NCBI RefSeq assembly: GCF_002100145.1
Contig: NZ_JXQD01000030.1
Location: 112,023 to 176,022, forward strand
DNA: 64,000 nt
Direction of reading: 5' to 3'
DNA from: Vibrio sp. qd031
Lineage (GTDB): Bacteria; Pseudomonadota; Gammaproteobacteria; Enterobacterales; Vibrionaceae
Shown here piece by piece: positions 26,490 to 35,626 of the stretch. Every line of letters begins with the position of its first letter. The first letter of the stretch is position 1. The translations under genes and the position numbers were made by a program. The notes beneath the pieces were generated by a model. It was not told the origin of the DNA. It ran no database searches and saw only the letters and a list, made by a program, of their open reading frames with translations.

Positions 26490-27425
26490 TTACAGCTCAA
26501 TAGTTGGCATAACTGCGCGATCGATTACCGCACCTTTGTGCTGAATCACTGTACCAGCCATCACATGGCCCGCTTTGGCAGCTTGCGTTGCTGTGCCACC
26601 AGTAAATCGCTTCGCTAGGAATCCAGCACTAAAAGAGTCGCCTGCTGCGGTTGTATCCACAACATTCTTAACCAGTGTTGGTGCTACGTATTCAGATTTC
26701 TCTTCAGTAACAACAAGACAATCTTTGCTGCCGCGCTTGATGATTAACTCACCAACACCCATACCAAGACTGCGCTCAATACACTGCTCTACATCAGAGT
26801 CACCGTAGAGGTCTTGCTCGTCATCAAAGGTTAGCAACGCAATATCGGTACAAGACAATACGTGTGCATAGGCTTGTTGTGCTTGCTCAGCATTTTCCCA
26901 AAGTTTTGGACGGTAGTTGTTATCAAACAATACCTTGCCACCTTTCTCTGAAAACGCTTTAAGAAAGTTAAACAGAACCTCGCGACCAGCCTCTGTCAAT
27001 ATAGCTAGAGTGATCCCGCTTAGGTAAACCGCGTCAAAGGTCATTAGCTTATCAACAAGTGCTGCGCTGTCTGCTTGTTCAAACAAGTATTTTGCTGCGC
27101 TGTCGTTACGCCAGTAAAAGAATGTACGCTCACCTGTATCATCGGTTTCGATGTAATAAATGCCAGGTTGCTTGTCTTCAACAGTCAAAATAAGGCTTGT
27201 ATCGATACCTTCAGCATCCCAAGATGCTTTCATATCACGACTGAATGCGTCTTTACCTAGCGCTGTTACATAGCTAGTAGAAATATCTTTCTCACCCGTC
27301 AAACGTGCTAGATACGTAGCAGTGTTTAAGGTATCACCACCAAATGCTTGTTCAAGCCGACCATCCTTATCTTGAAGCTCAATCATGCACTCGCCAATAA
27401 CGGCAATGTTCATTGCTGCAGTCAT
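26490..27425 (-). CDS. kdgK: 2-keto-3-deoxygluconate kinase
   Basis: A PfkB/ribokinase-family sugar kinase that phosphorylates KDG to KDPG. The 311-residue chain has the N-terminal GECMIELQDKDGRLEQAFGG and the C-terminal PfkB signature VDTTAAGDSFSAGFLAKR, whose Asp is the catalytic base. The start at 27425 fits a GAGGTAAG site. It sits between the KdgF-like cupin and eda. Confidence 0.92.
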   Translation of the reverse strand: MTAAMNIAVIGECMIELQDKDGRLEQAFGGDTLNTATYLARLTGEKDISTSYVTALGKDAFSRDMKASWDAEGIDTSLILTVEDKQPGIYYIETDDTGERTFFYWRNDSAAKYLFEQADSAALVDKLMTFDAVYLSGITLAILTEAGREVLFNFLKAFSEKGGKVLFDNNYRPKLWENAEQAQQAYAHVLSCTDIALLTFDDEQDLYGDSDVEQCIERSLGMGVGELIIKRGSKDCLVVTEEKSEYVAPTLVKNVVDTTAAGDSFSAGFLAKRFTGGTATQAAKAGHVMAGTVIQHKGAVIDRAVMPTIEL

Positions 27426-27452
27426 CTGCTTACCTCTTAAGTTGGAGTGGTC

Positions 27453-27785
27453 TTATAAAAAGTCTTGACGAACTGGGTTGAAGATATCAACTAGCACGCT
27501 GTCTTGCTCTAGTGCAACTGCACCGTGCATGACATTTTTAGCGGCAAAGTAAGCATCGCCTTTCTTAAGTACTTTTTTAACACCGTCTATTTCGGCTTCG
27601 AAGCTACCTTCAGCAACGTAACCAATTTGGTCGTGGATTTCATGGCTGTGAGGAGCACCGATAGCGCCTTTGTCAAACTTAACAAGGACTGCCATAAGGT
27701 CGTCAGTGTATGCTACGATTTTGCGGTGAAGGCCTTCGCCTAGATCAATCCACTCTACGTCGTCTGCAATAAAAAATGGGTTCAT
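27453..27785 (-). CDS. kdgF: KdgF-like cupin, unsaturated-uronate ring-opening protein
   Basis: KdgF opens 4,5-unsaturated monouronates (from alginate or pectin) to the linear keto acid DEH or DKI. This 110-residue single cupin carries the metal-binding His/Glu set in HSHEIHDQIGYVAEGSFEAE and the later His of KNVMHGAVAL, and ends in FNPVRQDFL, all close to known KdgF. It is the first gene of the operon with kdgK and eda. It has an AGGAGA ribosome site. Confidence 0.88.
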   Translation of the reverse strand: MNPFFIADDVEWIDLGEGLHRKIVAYTDDLMAVLVKFDKGAIGAPHSHEIHDQIGYVAEGSFEAEIDGVKKVLKKGDAYFAAKNVMHGAVALEQDSVLVDIFNPVRQDFL

Positions 27786-28100
27786 TGTTATCTCCTAAAC
27801 CAAAACTGAATTTGTTTGTTGCCTAATACAATAAGGTATTTCACCCAATTGTCATACAATATATCCAATAAATTGTGATTTTAATCAATATATTTTGTCG
27901 ATGCAATGATCTAACTCTATTTGCATCAAATCAGCACAGCCACTAGAAATTACAATTTAACCCTTTAAATACATAGAGATAGCAAGGACGCCGTGATGTT
28001 GATCATTATTTTTTGCGGCAACACTACCTAAATAGCTATTATTGTATTACTTTATATAGCAAAATTGACATCACAAATCCGCATAGGGTGGCCAGCAATC
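27786..28100. promoter_or_regulatory. Divergent promoter region between the kdgF operon and the PL17 lyases
   Basis: This 315-bp spacer drives both halves of the cluster. It contains TTGTC-A-TACAA at 27849-27859 and TTGTA-T-TAC at 28042-28050, both degenerate copies of the cluster operator. A CRP-like site TGTGA-N6-TCAAT is at 27874-27889, and the inverted repeat GATGCAA-N14-TTGCATC is at 27900-27927. Confidence 0.55.
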
Positions 28101-30257
28101 ATGACAACACAACCAATTTTGTTAAATGCAGACGAAATCGAGGCACTTCGCAAAGAAGTCGGGACATCAACCCTAATGGGCAAAACCATCGCTTCGCACA
28201 TCAAAGACGTTGAAGCATTTATGGCACTGCCACTCGATGTTCCCGGTCACGGTGAGGCTGGCGGCTACGAACACAACCGCCACAAACAAAATTACACCTA
28301 TATGAACTTGGCAGGTCGATTGTTCTTGGTTACCCAAGATGACAAATTCGCAAAGTTTGTTCGTGAGCTACTGGCACTTTACGCAGAAAAGTACCTAACG
28401 TTTGATTTTCACGTTCAGAAGAACACCAATCCAACAGGTCGATTATTCCATCAAATTCTAAACGAGCATTGCTGGCTAATGTTTACAAGCCTAGCCTATT
28501 CTTGCGTGGCGTCCACCATGAGCGAGCAAGAACGTCAAACTGTGATCGATCGCGTGTTCGATCCAATGCTCGATATGTTTACGGTTAAATATGGACACGA
28601 TTTTGACCGCATTCACAATCACGGCATTTGGGCTGTTGCTGCTGTCGGCATCTGTGGTCTAGCAGTAGGCAAACCAGAATACCTAGAAATGTCTGTGTAT
28701 GGATTGGAGCGTAACGAAACTGGCGGTTTCTTAGCTCAAATCTCTAAACTGTTTGCACCTTCTGGTTACTATATTGAAGGCCCTTACTATCACCGCTACG
28801 CGATCCGTCCTTTGTGCGTGCTTGCAGAAGTGGTTCATCGCCACATGCCAGAGCTCGATATTTACAACTACAAAGATCAGGTGATCGGCAATACTGTACA
28901 AGCTCTGCTGTCTACCGCTTACCCAAATGGCGAATTTCCAGCGTTAAATGACGCGTCTCGCACTATGGGCATTACCGACATGGGTGTGCAAGTGGCTGTG
29001 AGTGTGTACAGCAAGCATTACGGAATGAACGACAACATCCTCGGGATGGCAAAAATCCAGGACAAAGTGTGGATGCACCCTTGTGGTCTAGAGTTATCGA
29101 ATGCTTACGAAGCTGCTGTTGCACAGCGCAAAATTGGCCTACCGTTCTTCCCAAGTGTCGAATTGAACGAAGGTCCAAATGGCGATCGCGGCGCACAAGG
29201 CTTTCTCCGTATGCAGGATAAGACCGGTGACGTTTCTCAGCTCGTCATGAACTATGGCCAACACGGCATGGGCCACGGCAACTTCGACACCCTTGGCATT
29301 AGTTTCTTTAACCGTGGTCAAGAAGTGCTTCGCGAGTACGGCTTTGGTCGCTGGGTGAACATTGAGCCCAAATTTGGTGGTCGCTACTTAGACGAGAACA
29401 AGTCGTACGCCCGCCAAACCATTGCTCATAATGCCGTTACGGTCGATCAAACCTGTCAAAATAACTTCGACGTAGCCAAAGCAGATTCAGTGCATGGCCT
29501 TCCTCATTTCTTTAAAGTAGACGATGAGCGTATTAATGGCATGAGTGCGTTTGCCAATGAACACTACGACGGTCTTGGTATGCAGCGCTCAGTATTCATG
29601 CTCAACCTTGACGAATTAGAAGCACCGTTACTGCTCGACCTCTATCGCCTCAGTGGCGAAGGTGAACATCAATACGATTACTCCCATCAATATCAAGGCC
29701 AAGTGATCCGCACCAACTTCGATTACCAAGCAAATCAAGAGCTGCACACACTGGGAAATGATTTTGGTTACCAACACCTTTGGAACGTAGCATCTGGCCA
29801 AGTTGATGGTCCTGCGCTAGTAAGCTGGTTGCAGAACAATCAGTACTACACCTGGTTGGGTACAAGCACCCAACAACAAGGCGAAGTGATCTTTACCCGC
29901 ACCGGTGCCAATGACCCAAGCTTTAACTTGCGCAGCGAGCCTGCGTTCCTATTGCGAGCAAATGGCAAGTCGACTCTGTTTGCCTCTGTTCTCGAGACTC
30001 ACGGTTACTTTAACGAAGAGTTTGAGCAGTCAGTCAATGCTCGCGGCAAAGTTGACAACATTGCTGTCATTGGCAGCAACGAAATTGCATCGGTTGTAGA
30101 AATTGCGACCAAATCGTCTACGGTTACTGTCATGGTAAGCAACAACGCTTCGGCAACAGATGCTACAGAACACACTGTCGAATTTAACGGCAATACTTTC
30201 AGCTGGACTGGTTTCTACTCCCTTGAAATCGCCAACCAATCTTCTCAGGAGAAATAA
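28101..30257 (+). CDS. Oligoalginate lyase, PL17 family (first copy)
   Basis: An exolytic lyase that removes unsaturated monouronate from alginate oligomers. The start at 28101 is chosen because MTTQPILLNADEIEALRKEV aligns with the second copy. The N-terminal alpha/alpha toroid holds GGYEHNRHKQNY (about 54-65), the substrate-neutralising Asn-His pair of HNHG (about 173/174) and the probable catalytic Tyr in EGPYYHRY (about 230). The spacing equals that of Saccharophagus Alg17C. The C-terminal beta-sandwich (heparinase II/III-like) follows, with YGQHGMGHGNFD and YGFGRWVNIEPKFGGRYL. No signal peptide is seen, so it should act in the cytoplasm. Two bases separate it from the second copy. Confidence 0.9.
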   Translation: MTTQPILLNADEIEALRKEVGTSTLMGKTIASHIKDVEAFMALPLDVPGHGEAGGYEHNRHKQNYTYMNLAGRLFLVTQDDKFAKFVRELLALYAEKYLTFDFHVQKNTNPTGRLFHQILNEHCWLMFTSLAYSCVASTMSEQERQTVIDRVFDPMLDMFTVKYGHDFDRIHNHGIWAVAAVGICGLAVGKPEYLEMSVYGLERNETGGFLAQISKLFAPSGYYIEGPYYHRYAIRPLCVLAEVVHRHMPELDIYNYKDQVIGNTVQALLSTAYPNGEFPALNDASRTMGITDMGVQVAVSVYSKHYGMNDNILGMAKIQDKVWMHPCGLELSNAYEAAVAQRKIGLPFFPSVELNEGPNGDRGAQGFLRMQDKTGDVSQLVMNYGQHGMGHGNFDTLGISFFNRGQEVLREYGFGRWVNIEPKFGGRYLDENKSYARQTIAHNAVTVDQTCQNNFDVAKADSVHGLPHFFKVDDERINGMSAFANEHYDGLGMQRSVFMLNLDELEAPLLLDLYRLSGEGEHQYDYSHQYQGQVIRTNFDYQANQELHTLGNDFGYQHLWNVASGQVDGPALVSWLQNNQYYTWLGTSTQQQGEVIFTRTGANDPSFNLRSEPAFLLRANGKSTLFASVLETHGYFNEEFEQSVNARGKVDNIAVIGSNEIASVVEIATKSSTVTVMVSNNASATDATEHTVEFNGNTFSWTGFYSLEIANQSSQEK

Positions 30258-30259
30258 TA

Positions 30260-32410
30260 ATGAGCTATCAACCTCTTCTACTTAACTTTGAAGAAGCAGC
30301 GGAACTACGCACAGCACTTGGCACGGATAGCCTATTAGGAAAAGCCCTTGCAAGGGACATTGAAAAAACAGACGCATACATGACAGAAGTAGGAATTGAA
30401 GTTCCTGGCCATGGTGAAGGTGGCGGCTACGAGCACAACCGCCACAAGCAAAATTACATTCACATTGATTTAGCAGGCCGTCTATTCTTGATCACTGAAG
30501 ATCAAAAATACCGTGACTACATTGTCGATATGCTTACTGCATACGCCAACGTCTACCCAACACTGGAAAGCAACACCAGCCGTGATACCAATCCTCCTGG
30601 TAAGATTTTCCACCAAACACTTAACGAAAACATGTGGATGCTCTATGCATCGTGCGCATACAGCTGCATTTACCACACGCTTTCAGACGCGCAAAAGTCA
30701 CACATCGAAACCGACCTGTTTAAGCAGATGATCGACCTGTTCGTTGTGACTTATGGCCACGACTTTGACATCGTTCACAACCACGGTCTGTGGGCTGTTG
30801 CCGCTGTAGGTATTTGTGGTTACGCCATTAACGATCAAGAGTCTGTCGACAAAGCACTGTATGGCCTAAAACTGGATAAAGTGAGCGGCGGCTTCCTAGC
30901 ACAACTAGACCAACTGTTCTCGCCAGACGGCTACTACATGGAAGGTCCGTACTACCACCGCTTCTCATTGCGTCCTATCTACTTGTTCGCAGAAGCGATT
31001 GAACGCCGTCAACCTGAACTAAAAATCTATGAGTTTAACGACTCAGTGATCCAAACAACCTCTTACGCTGTGTTTAAGACTGCGTTCCCTGACGGAACTC
31101 TACCTGCGCTCAACGATTCATCGAAGACGATTTCAATTAATGATGAAGGCGTTATCATGGCAACGTCAGTGTGTTATCACCGTTACGAGCAAAGTGAAAC
31201 ACTGCTCGGCATGGCGAATCACCAGCAAGATGTATGGGTGCACATTGCTGGTAAAACCTTGTCTGATGACGTTGCTAAAGCCGACAACATCAAACCGTTT
31301 ACTTGGGGCAGCTTGTACGTAACCGACGGTCCTAAAGGCGAGAAAGGCGGTGTCAGCATCTTGCGTCATCGTGACCAAAATGACGACGATACCATGGCAC
31401 TCATCTGGTTTGGCCAACACGGCTCAGACCATCAGTACCACTCAGCACTGGATCACGGACACTACGACGGCCTGCACCTAAGTGTGTTTAACCGTGGTCA
31501 CGAAGTGCTACACGACTATGGCTTTGGTCGCTGGGTTAACGTAGAGCCTAAGTTTGGCGGTCGTTACATTCCCGAGAACAAGTCTTACTGTAAGCAAACT
31601 GTTGCGCACAATACTGTTGTTGTTGACCAGAAGACGCAAAACAACTTCAACACTGCGCTAGCAGAAAGCAAGTTTGGTTCTAAGCACTTCTTCAATGTAC
31701 AAGACGAAAAATTCCAAGGCATGAGTGGCCGTATTTCAGGCTACTACGAAGGCATCGACATGCAACGTAGCGTGATTTTGGCAGATATTGAAGAGTTTGA
31801 AAAACCACTCGTTATCGATGTTTACCGCATCCTCGCTGACGCTGAGCATCAGTATGACTTACCAATGCACTACACCGGTCAAATCATCCGCACCGACTTT
31901 GATTACCAAGTAGAGAGCACGCTTAAGCCACTGGGTGAAGATAACGGCTATCAACATTTATGGAACGTAGGTTCTGGTAAAGTCGAAGGTAGTTCACTGG
32001 TTAGCTGGCTGCATGACAACAGCTACTACAGCTTGATCACCACCGCAAACAGCGACTCTGAAGTCATTTTTGCTCGCACTGGTGCTAACGATCGCGACTT
32101 CAACCTTCGCAGCGAACCAGCGTTTATCTTCCGTCAATCAGGCACGAACCATGTGTTTGCCTCTGTTCTAGAAACGCACGGTTACTTCAACGAGTCTATT
32201 GAAGCCTCTGTGGGTGCTCGTGGTTTAGTCGAGTCTGTGACAGTTGTAGGCACAAATGATGTCGCGACAGTGGTTGAAGTGAAAACAACCACCGGTAACA
32301 ACTATAACTTTGCGATTTGTAATCTTGATGAAACACAGCAAGATGCAGCGCACAGCGTTGAATTTGACGGCCGCACCTTCACGTGGAACGGCGCATTTGC
32401 ACAAGTGTAA
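30260..32410 (+). CDS. Oligoalginate lyase, PL17 family (second copy)
   Basis: A 716-residue paralogue of the preceding gene, translated from its own AGGAGA site. It keeps the same motifs: GGYEHNRHKQNY, HNHG (Asn/His about 174/175), EGPYYHRF (Tyr about 232) and YGFGRWVNVEPKFGGRYIPE. It also lacks a signal peptide. The two copies have drifted well apart, most visibly around residues 330-420, where this one carries extra acidic residues (DQNDDDT), so they may prefer different uronates (M or G) or lengths. A terminator follows. Confidence 0.9.
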   Translation: MSYQPLLLNFEEAAELRTALGTDSLLGKALARDIEKTDAYMTEVGIEVPGHGEGGGYEHNRHKQNYIHIDLAGRLFLITEDQKYRDYIVDMLTAYANVYPTLESNTSRDTNPPGKIFHQTLNENMWMLYASCAYSCIYHTLSDAQKSHIETDLFKQMIDLFVVTYGHDFDIVHNHGLWAVAAVGICGYAINDQESVDKALYGLKLDKVSGGFLAQLDQLFSPDGYYMEGPYYHRFSLRPIYLFAEAIERRQPELKIYEFNDSVIQTTSYAVFKTAFPDGTLPALNDSSKTISINDEGVIMATSVCYHRYEQSETLLGMANHQQDVWVHIAGKTLSDDVAKADNIKPFTWGSLYVTDGPKGEKGGVSILRHRDQNDDDTMALIWFGQHGSDHQYHSALDHGHYDGLHLSVFNRGHEVLHDYGFGRWVNVEPKFGGRYIPENKSYCKQTVAHNTVVVDQKTQNNFNTALAESKFGSKHFFNVQDEKFQGMSGRISGYYEGIDMQRSVILADIEEFEKPLVIDVYRILADAEHQYDLPMHYTGQIIRTDFDYQVESTLKPLGEDNGYQHLWNVGSGKVEGSSLVSWLHDNSYYSLITTANSDSEVIFARTGANDRDFNLRSEPAFIFRQSGTNHVFASVLETHGYFNESIEASVGARGLVESVTVVGTNDVATVVEVKTTTGNNYNFAICNLDETQQDAAHSVEFDGRTFTWNGAFAQV

Positions 32411-32445
32411 TACTCGATAGTAGATGTCCAAAAATTAAGTGAATA

Positions 32446-32469
32446 AGCCGAGCAACGCTCGGCTTTTTA
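32446..32469 (+). terminator. Terminator of the PL17 operon
   Basis: AGCCGAGC-AAC-GCTCGGCT followed by TTTTTA. Confidence 0.92.
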
Positions 32470-32524
32470 TTGCCTAATACACTCATTGCCTGCTTAGACA
32501 GCACAATTTTTGTTTATAGGAATC

Positions 32525-32596
32525 GTGACTATAAACAACCTATTTGATCTATCAGGTAAAGTGGTCATTGTTACCGGATGTTACACCGCGGTATGA
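32525..32596 (+). pseudogene. Remnant of an SDR dehydrogenase (KduD/DEH reductase type)
   Basis: A GTG start with an AGGA site encodes VTINNLFDLSGKVVIVTGC and then YTAV and a stop. The first 19 residues are a clear short-chain dehydrogenase N-terminus of the KduD type, ending inside the TGxxxGxG cofactor motif. The rest of the ~250-residue enzyme is gone. The final YTAV may derive from near the old C-terminus, which would mean an internal deletion, but that is not certain. Confidence 0.7.
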
Positions 32597-32765
32597 CAAC
32601 AAGATGAGTCCCACAATAAGCAAGTTACCACCTGAACGTCTAAACCTAGGTATCATTGTGTGGAGCGGAACTGTATTTTACAGTGGGCGTTTCTATTTCT
32701 ATCAACAAATTGTGATCTAACTAAGTGGCTTAGGGCTATAACTTGCTCTTAAAAAGCAGATTACA

Positions 32766-33572
32766 ATGAAATGGATACTACTCTTTGGCACAGCTTGCCT
32801 GTGGTTTACGCAATTGAGTCATGCTGCAACCTACGTGCGTTATCAAGCCGGTGGCGACGTTCAATACGGTGAACGTCGGGGCGAAGCCCTCTACCCCATT
32901 TCGGGCGATATTTTCAGTTCCTTCGAAGTAAGCACAAACAGCGTCCCAATCGATGACGTCGAATTGCTATTACCCACTCAACCTGAAAAGGTGTTTGCAG
33001 TAGGAATGAACTTTGCCAGTCATTTGGCTTCTCGCTCTAGCGCGCCCCCTCCCATTTTTCTCAAACTGCCATCATCATTAGCTTTATCCGGTCAAAGCCT
33101 TGCGATGCCTTCGGACGCCACCAATGTCCACTTCGAGGGGGAGTTAGTTTTGGTCATTGGTAAAACAGTATCTAAAGCAAATGAATCTGAAGCGAGTGCC
33201 GCCATCTTTGGCGTCACCGCGGGCAACGATTTGACCGAGCGAAACTGGCAAGGCAGCGACCTACAATGGGTACGAGCCAAAGCGTCAGATGGGTTTGGAC
33301 CTATCAGCCCCGAGATCATTACTGGCATTGACCACACAGACGTGGTCATAACCACGAAACTCAATGGAACAACCGTACAACAAGAAAGCACCAGAAATAT
33401 GATTCACAGTGCATCGAAAGTGGTTAGCTATTTAAGTCAGTACTACACGCTTAAGCCAGGAGACCTCATATTTATGGGAACACCAGGGCGAACAAAGGCT
33501 CTATCTAATGGTGACGTTGTAGACGTTAGTATTGGCGACTACACGCAAGTGAGTAATCAGATATCTTTTTAG
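32766..33572 (+). CDS. Fumarylacetoacetate hydrolase-fold protein with a signal peptide
   Basis: A 268-residue FAH-superfamily protein. Residues 1-20 (MKWILLFGTACLWFTQLSHA) are a clear Sec signal peptide. Family motifs follow: FAVGMNFASHL (about 78), HFEGELVLVIGKT with the metal-binding E-x-E (about 120), AGNDLTERNW, RAKASDGFGPISP and GDLIFMGTPG. The family normally hydrolyses C-C bonds of diketo acids in the cytoplasm. Export to the periplasm is therefore unusual and the substrate is unknown. A cytoplasmic paralogue is encoded at 37.7 kb. Confidence 0.8.
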   Translation: MKWILLFGTACLWFTQLSHAATYVRYQAGGDVQYGERRGEALYPISGDIFSSFEVSTNSVPIDDVELLLPTQPEKVFAVGMNFASHLASRSSAPPPIFLKLPSSLALSGQSLAMPSDATNVHFEGELVLVIGKTVSKANESEASAAIFGVTAGNDLTERNWQGSDLQWVRAKASDGFGPISPEIITGIDHTDVVITTKLNGTTVQQESTRNMIHSASKVVSYLSQYYTLKPGDLIFMGTPGRTKALSNGDVVDVSIGDYTQVSNQISF

Positions 33573-33728
33573 CGCCATCGACATATGCATTGGGTGCAGA
33601 AAATGATAGATACGTCTCGAAGCCGTTATTTTGTGCTAATCATTAAGCACCCTTAGTGTAACAATTCATTTCTATTGGAATCATAACGCGGTATTATACG
33701 GGCAAATATTCTGTAAACGTTTTAAGTC

Positions 33729-34928
33729 ATGCCACAACAAGATTCCAATTTGGTCATGGTAGAAGTAGACCGACTAATACCCGGTATGTTTGTCTCTGCC
33801 ATTGAGCAAGGTAAACGCATCGATCTAGCGTCTCCGGGCCGAGTATCTTCCGACAAAGCTATCCAAAAACTGCGTGCAAGCAAGGTGCAGTTTGTGTGGG
33901 TAGATGCGAGTCGTTCCGCCAAAGGCGTAAACGTTGTAGGGTATGTTGCTCCCTTAAAACCTGCTCCAGTTGAAGAGCCCAGTAAAGCCCCAAAAAAGAA
34001 AGTCAGTCGAGAAATCAGCCAAAAGCGGGCTAAGAGCTTAATTGTAGAAGCGAAAGGTCTTGTTAATAAACTGCTTATCCAAACCAAAGCCAATAAAGAG
34101 ATGGATATTGGGTTGGTTGCCGACCTCTCTGACGAAATGATAGATTCTGTTCTTTACGCGCCTGATGCCATTAAATGTATGGCCGCACTGCGTCGAAAAG
34201 ACAGCTATTTATTAGAGCACTCTATCAATGTTGCACTGCTTTTAGTCACCTTTGGGCGCAGCTTAGGATTTGAGCGTGAAGAGCTTAAGGCCCTGTCCAT
34301 TGGTGGGCTCATCCACGACATTGGCAAAACCCAAATTAGAGACGACGTGCTGCTTAAACCCGGCAAATTAACCCCAGAAGAGTTTGAACACATCAAACTG
34401 CATCAGGTGTACGCGCAGCAGCAACTTAAAACCATGGATACCTTAGACGAGATTAGCCGCAACGTGTGTCTAATGCACCACGAAAAGCTTGATGGCAGCG
34501 GCTATCCATTGGGGTTAACAGCCGATCAAATACCACTCTATGGCCGTATGAGCAGTATCGTCGATATCTATGATGCGCTGACTGCAGATCGAGTTTATAA
34601 GCAAGGCATGTCGTCTTCAGAGGCCTTTAAGATATTGCTAAAACTAACCCCAAATCACTTAGATGCTGATTTGGTGTATAAATTTATCAACTGCATTGGT
34701 ATCTACCCGGTAGGCTCGCTGGTCGAGCTCAGTGATGGGCGTGTGGGGATTGTATGGACAGGAAACGACAACCAACCGCTTAAGCCTGAGATAAAATGCA
34801 TTTACTCGAATAAGTACAAACGTTTTATCGACGTGTCGCTTATTAACCTTAAAAATAGCTCTGTAACTATCAGCAAAGCGATTTCGCCCAATATGCTCAA
34901 CTTCGATGTAGCGCCTTTTTACGATTAA
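33729..34928 (+). CDS. HD-GYP domain cyclic-di-GMP phosphodiesterase
   Basis: It should hydrolyse cyclic di-GMP. Residues 1-130 are a DUF3391-type N-terminal domain (VEVDRLIPGMFVSAIEQGK). The HD-GYP domain has HSINVALL, HDIGK (His about 196), MHHEKLDGSGYP (about 247-258) and YDALTADRVYKQG. The motif DGSGYP retains the core G-Y-P. A soluble protein without a membrane segment; 399 residues is normal. It is monocistronic with a bidirectional terminator. Confidence 0.92.
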   Translation: MPQQDSNLVMVEVDRLIPGMFVSAIEQGKRIDLASPGRVSSDKAIQKLRASKVQFVWVDASRSAKGVNVVGYVAPLKPAPVEEPSKAPKKKVSREISQKRAKSLIVEAKGLVNKLLIQTKANKEMDIGLVADLSDEMIDSVLYAPDAIKCMAALRRKDSYLLEHSINVALLLVTFGRSLGFEREELKALSIGGLIHDIGKTQIRDDVLLKPGKLTPEEFEHIKLHQVYAQQQLKTMDTLDEISRNVCLMHHEKLDGSGYPLGLTADQIPLYGRMSSIVDIYDALTADRVYKQGMSSSEAFKILLKLTPNHLDADLVYKFINCIGIYPVGSLVELSDGRVGIVWTGNDNQPLKPEIKCIYSNKYKRFIDVSLINLKNSSVTISKAISPNMLNFDVAPFYD

Positions 34929-34983
34929 TGGATCCTACTGCTACAGAGTCTTACCATTCCCCGTCTTAACATCTAAGCGTTTC

Positions 34984-35020
34984 AAAAAAATAATGGCCAC
35001 CTTTTGGTGGCCATTATTTT
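34984..35020. terminator. Bidirectional terminator
   Basis: AATGGCCACC-TTTT-GGTGGCCATT flanked by A and T runs, between the converging HD-GYP and methyltransferase genes. Confidence 0.9.
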
Positions 35021-35022
35021 GT

Positions 35023-35589
35023 CTAAGGCATTAACTGAGCAATCACCACTAAAGAATCTTTCTTGGCAAATTCACCATACGATTCGATATTAACCACCCT
35101 AAAGTCCCGCTCAAACAGTTGCTGTAATTGCGCCGTTTTGTAGTACTGAAAGTGCAACTCATGGAAGACTTCAAACCCCTCGCCCGCCCAAAAAGTGTGT
35201 ACTAACCAACCATTAGGGTGCAGCTTTTTTTGTTGTTGTTCTAACGAGCGCTTTAACTTTTCAGTATCTAAATGATGCAGTACTTTATTACTGTAAATCA
35301 CATCAAATTTGGGGTCTGCAGGCAGAGAGGTTGCGTCTAAATGAACAAAGTCATGGCTAGGATAGTGATTACGTAAGTGCTGCAAAAATGGCTCCGCACA
35401 ATCAGAGCCGGTGTAATCAAAGTATTTGTTAAGAAAGGAAATGTCATTGCCTGGACCGGCTCCAAGCTCAAGCAGTTTTCCTTGCATTGGAATTGAATGT
35501 TGAATAATCTTCTGCAACGATTCGCCATCGTACTCGGCGCACGAAGCGATGTAATCGTGCACATTTTTAGCGTCTTGATAAAACGACAT
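35023..35589 (-). CDS. Class I SAM-dependent methyltransferase
   Basis: A 188-residue Rossmann methyltransferase with motif I LLELGAGPGNDISFL (about 36-50) and the later FDVIYSNKVLHHLD (about 89-102). The substrate is unknown. It ends the long minus-strand series of accessory genes on its left side. Confidence 0.8.
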   Translation of the reverse strand: MSFYQDAKNVHDYIASCAEYDGESLQKIIQHSIPMQGKLLELGAGPGNDISFLNKYFDYTGSDCAEPFLQHLRNHYPSHDFVHLDATSLPADPKFDVIYSNKVLHHLDTEKLKRSLEQQQKKLHPNGWLVHTFWAGEGFEVFHELHFQYYKTAQLQQLFERDFRVVNIESYGEFAKKDSLVVIAQLMP

Positions 35590-35626
35590 GTTGGATCCTC
35601 GTTAAATAACTAATCAACACTACCTA

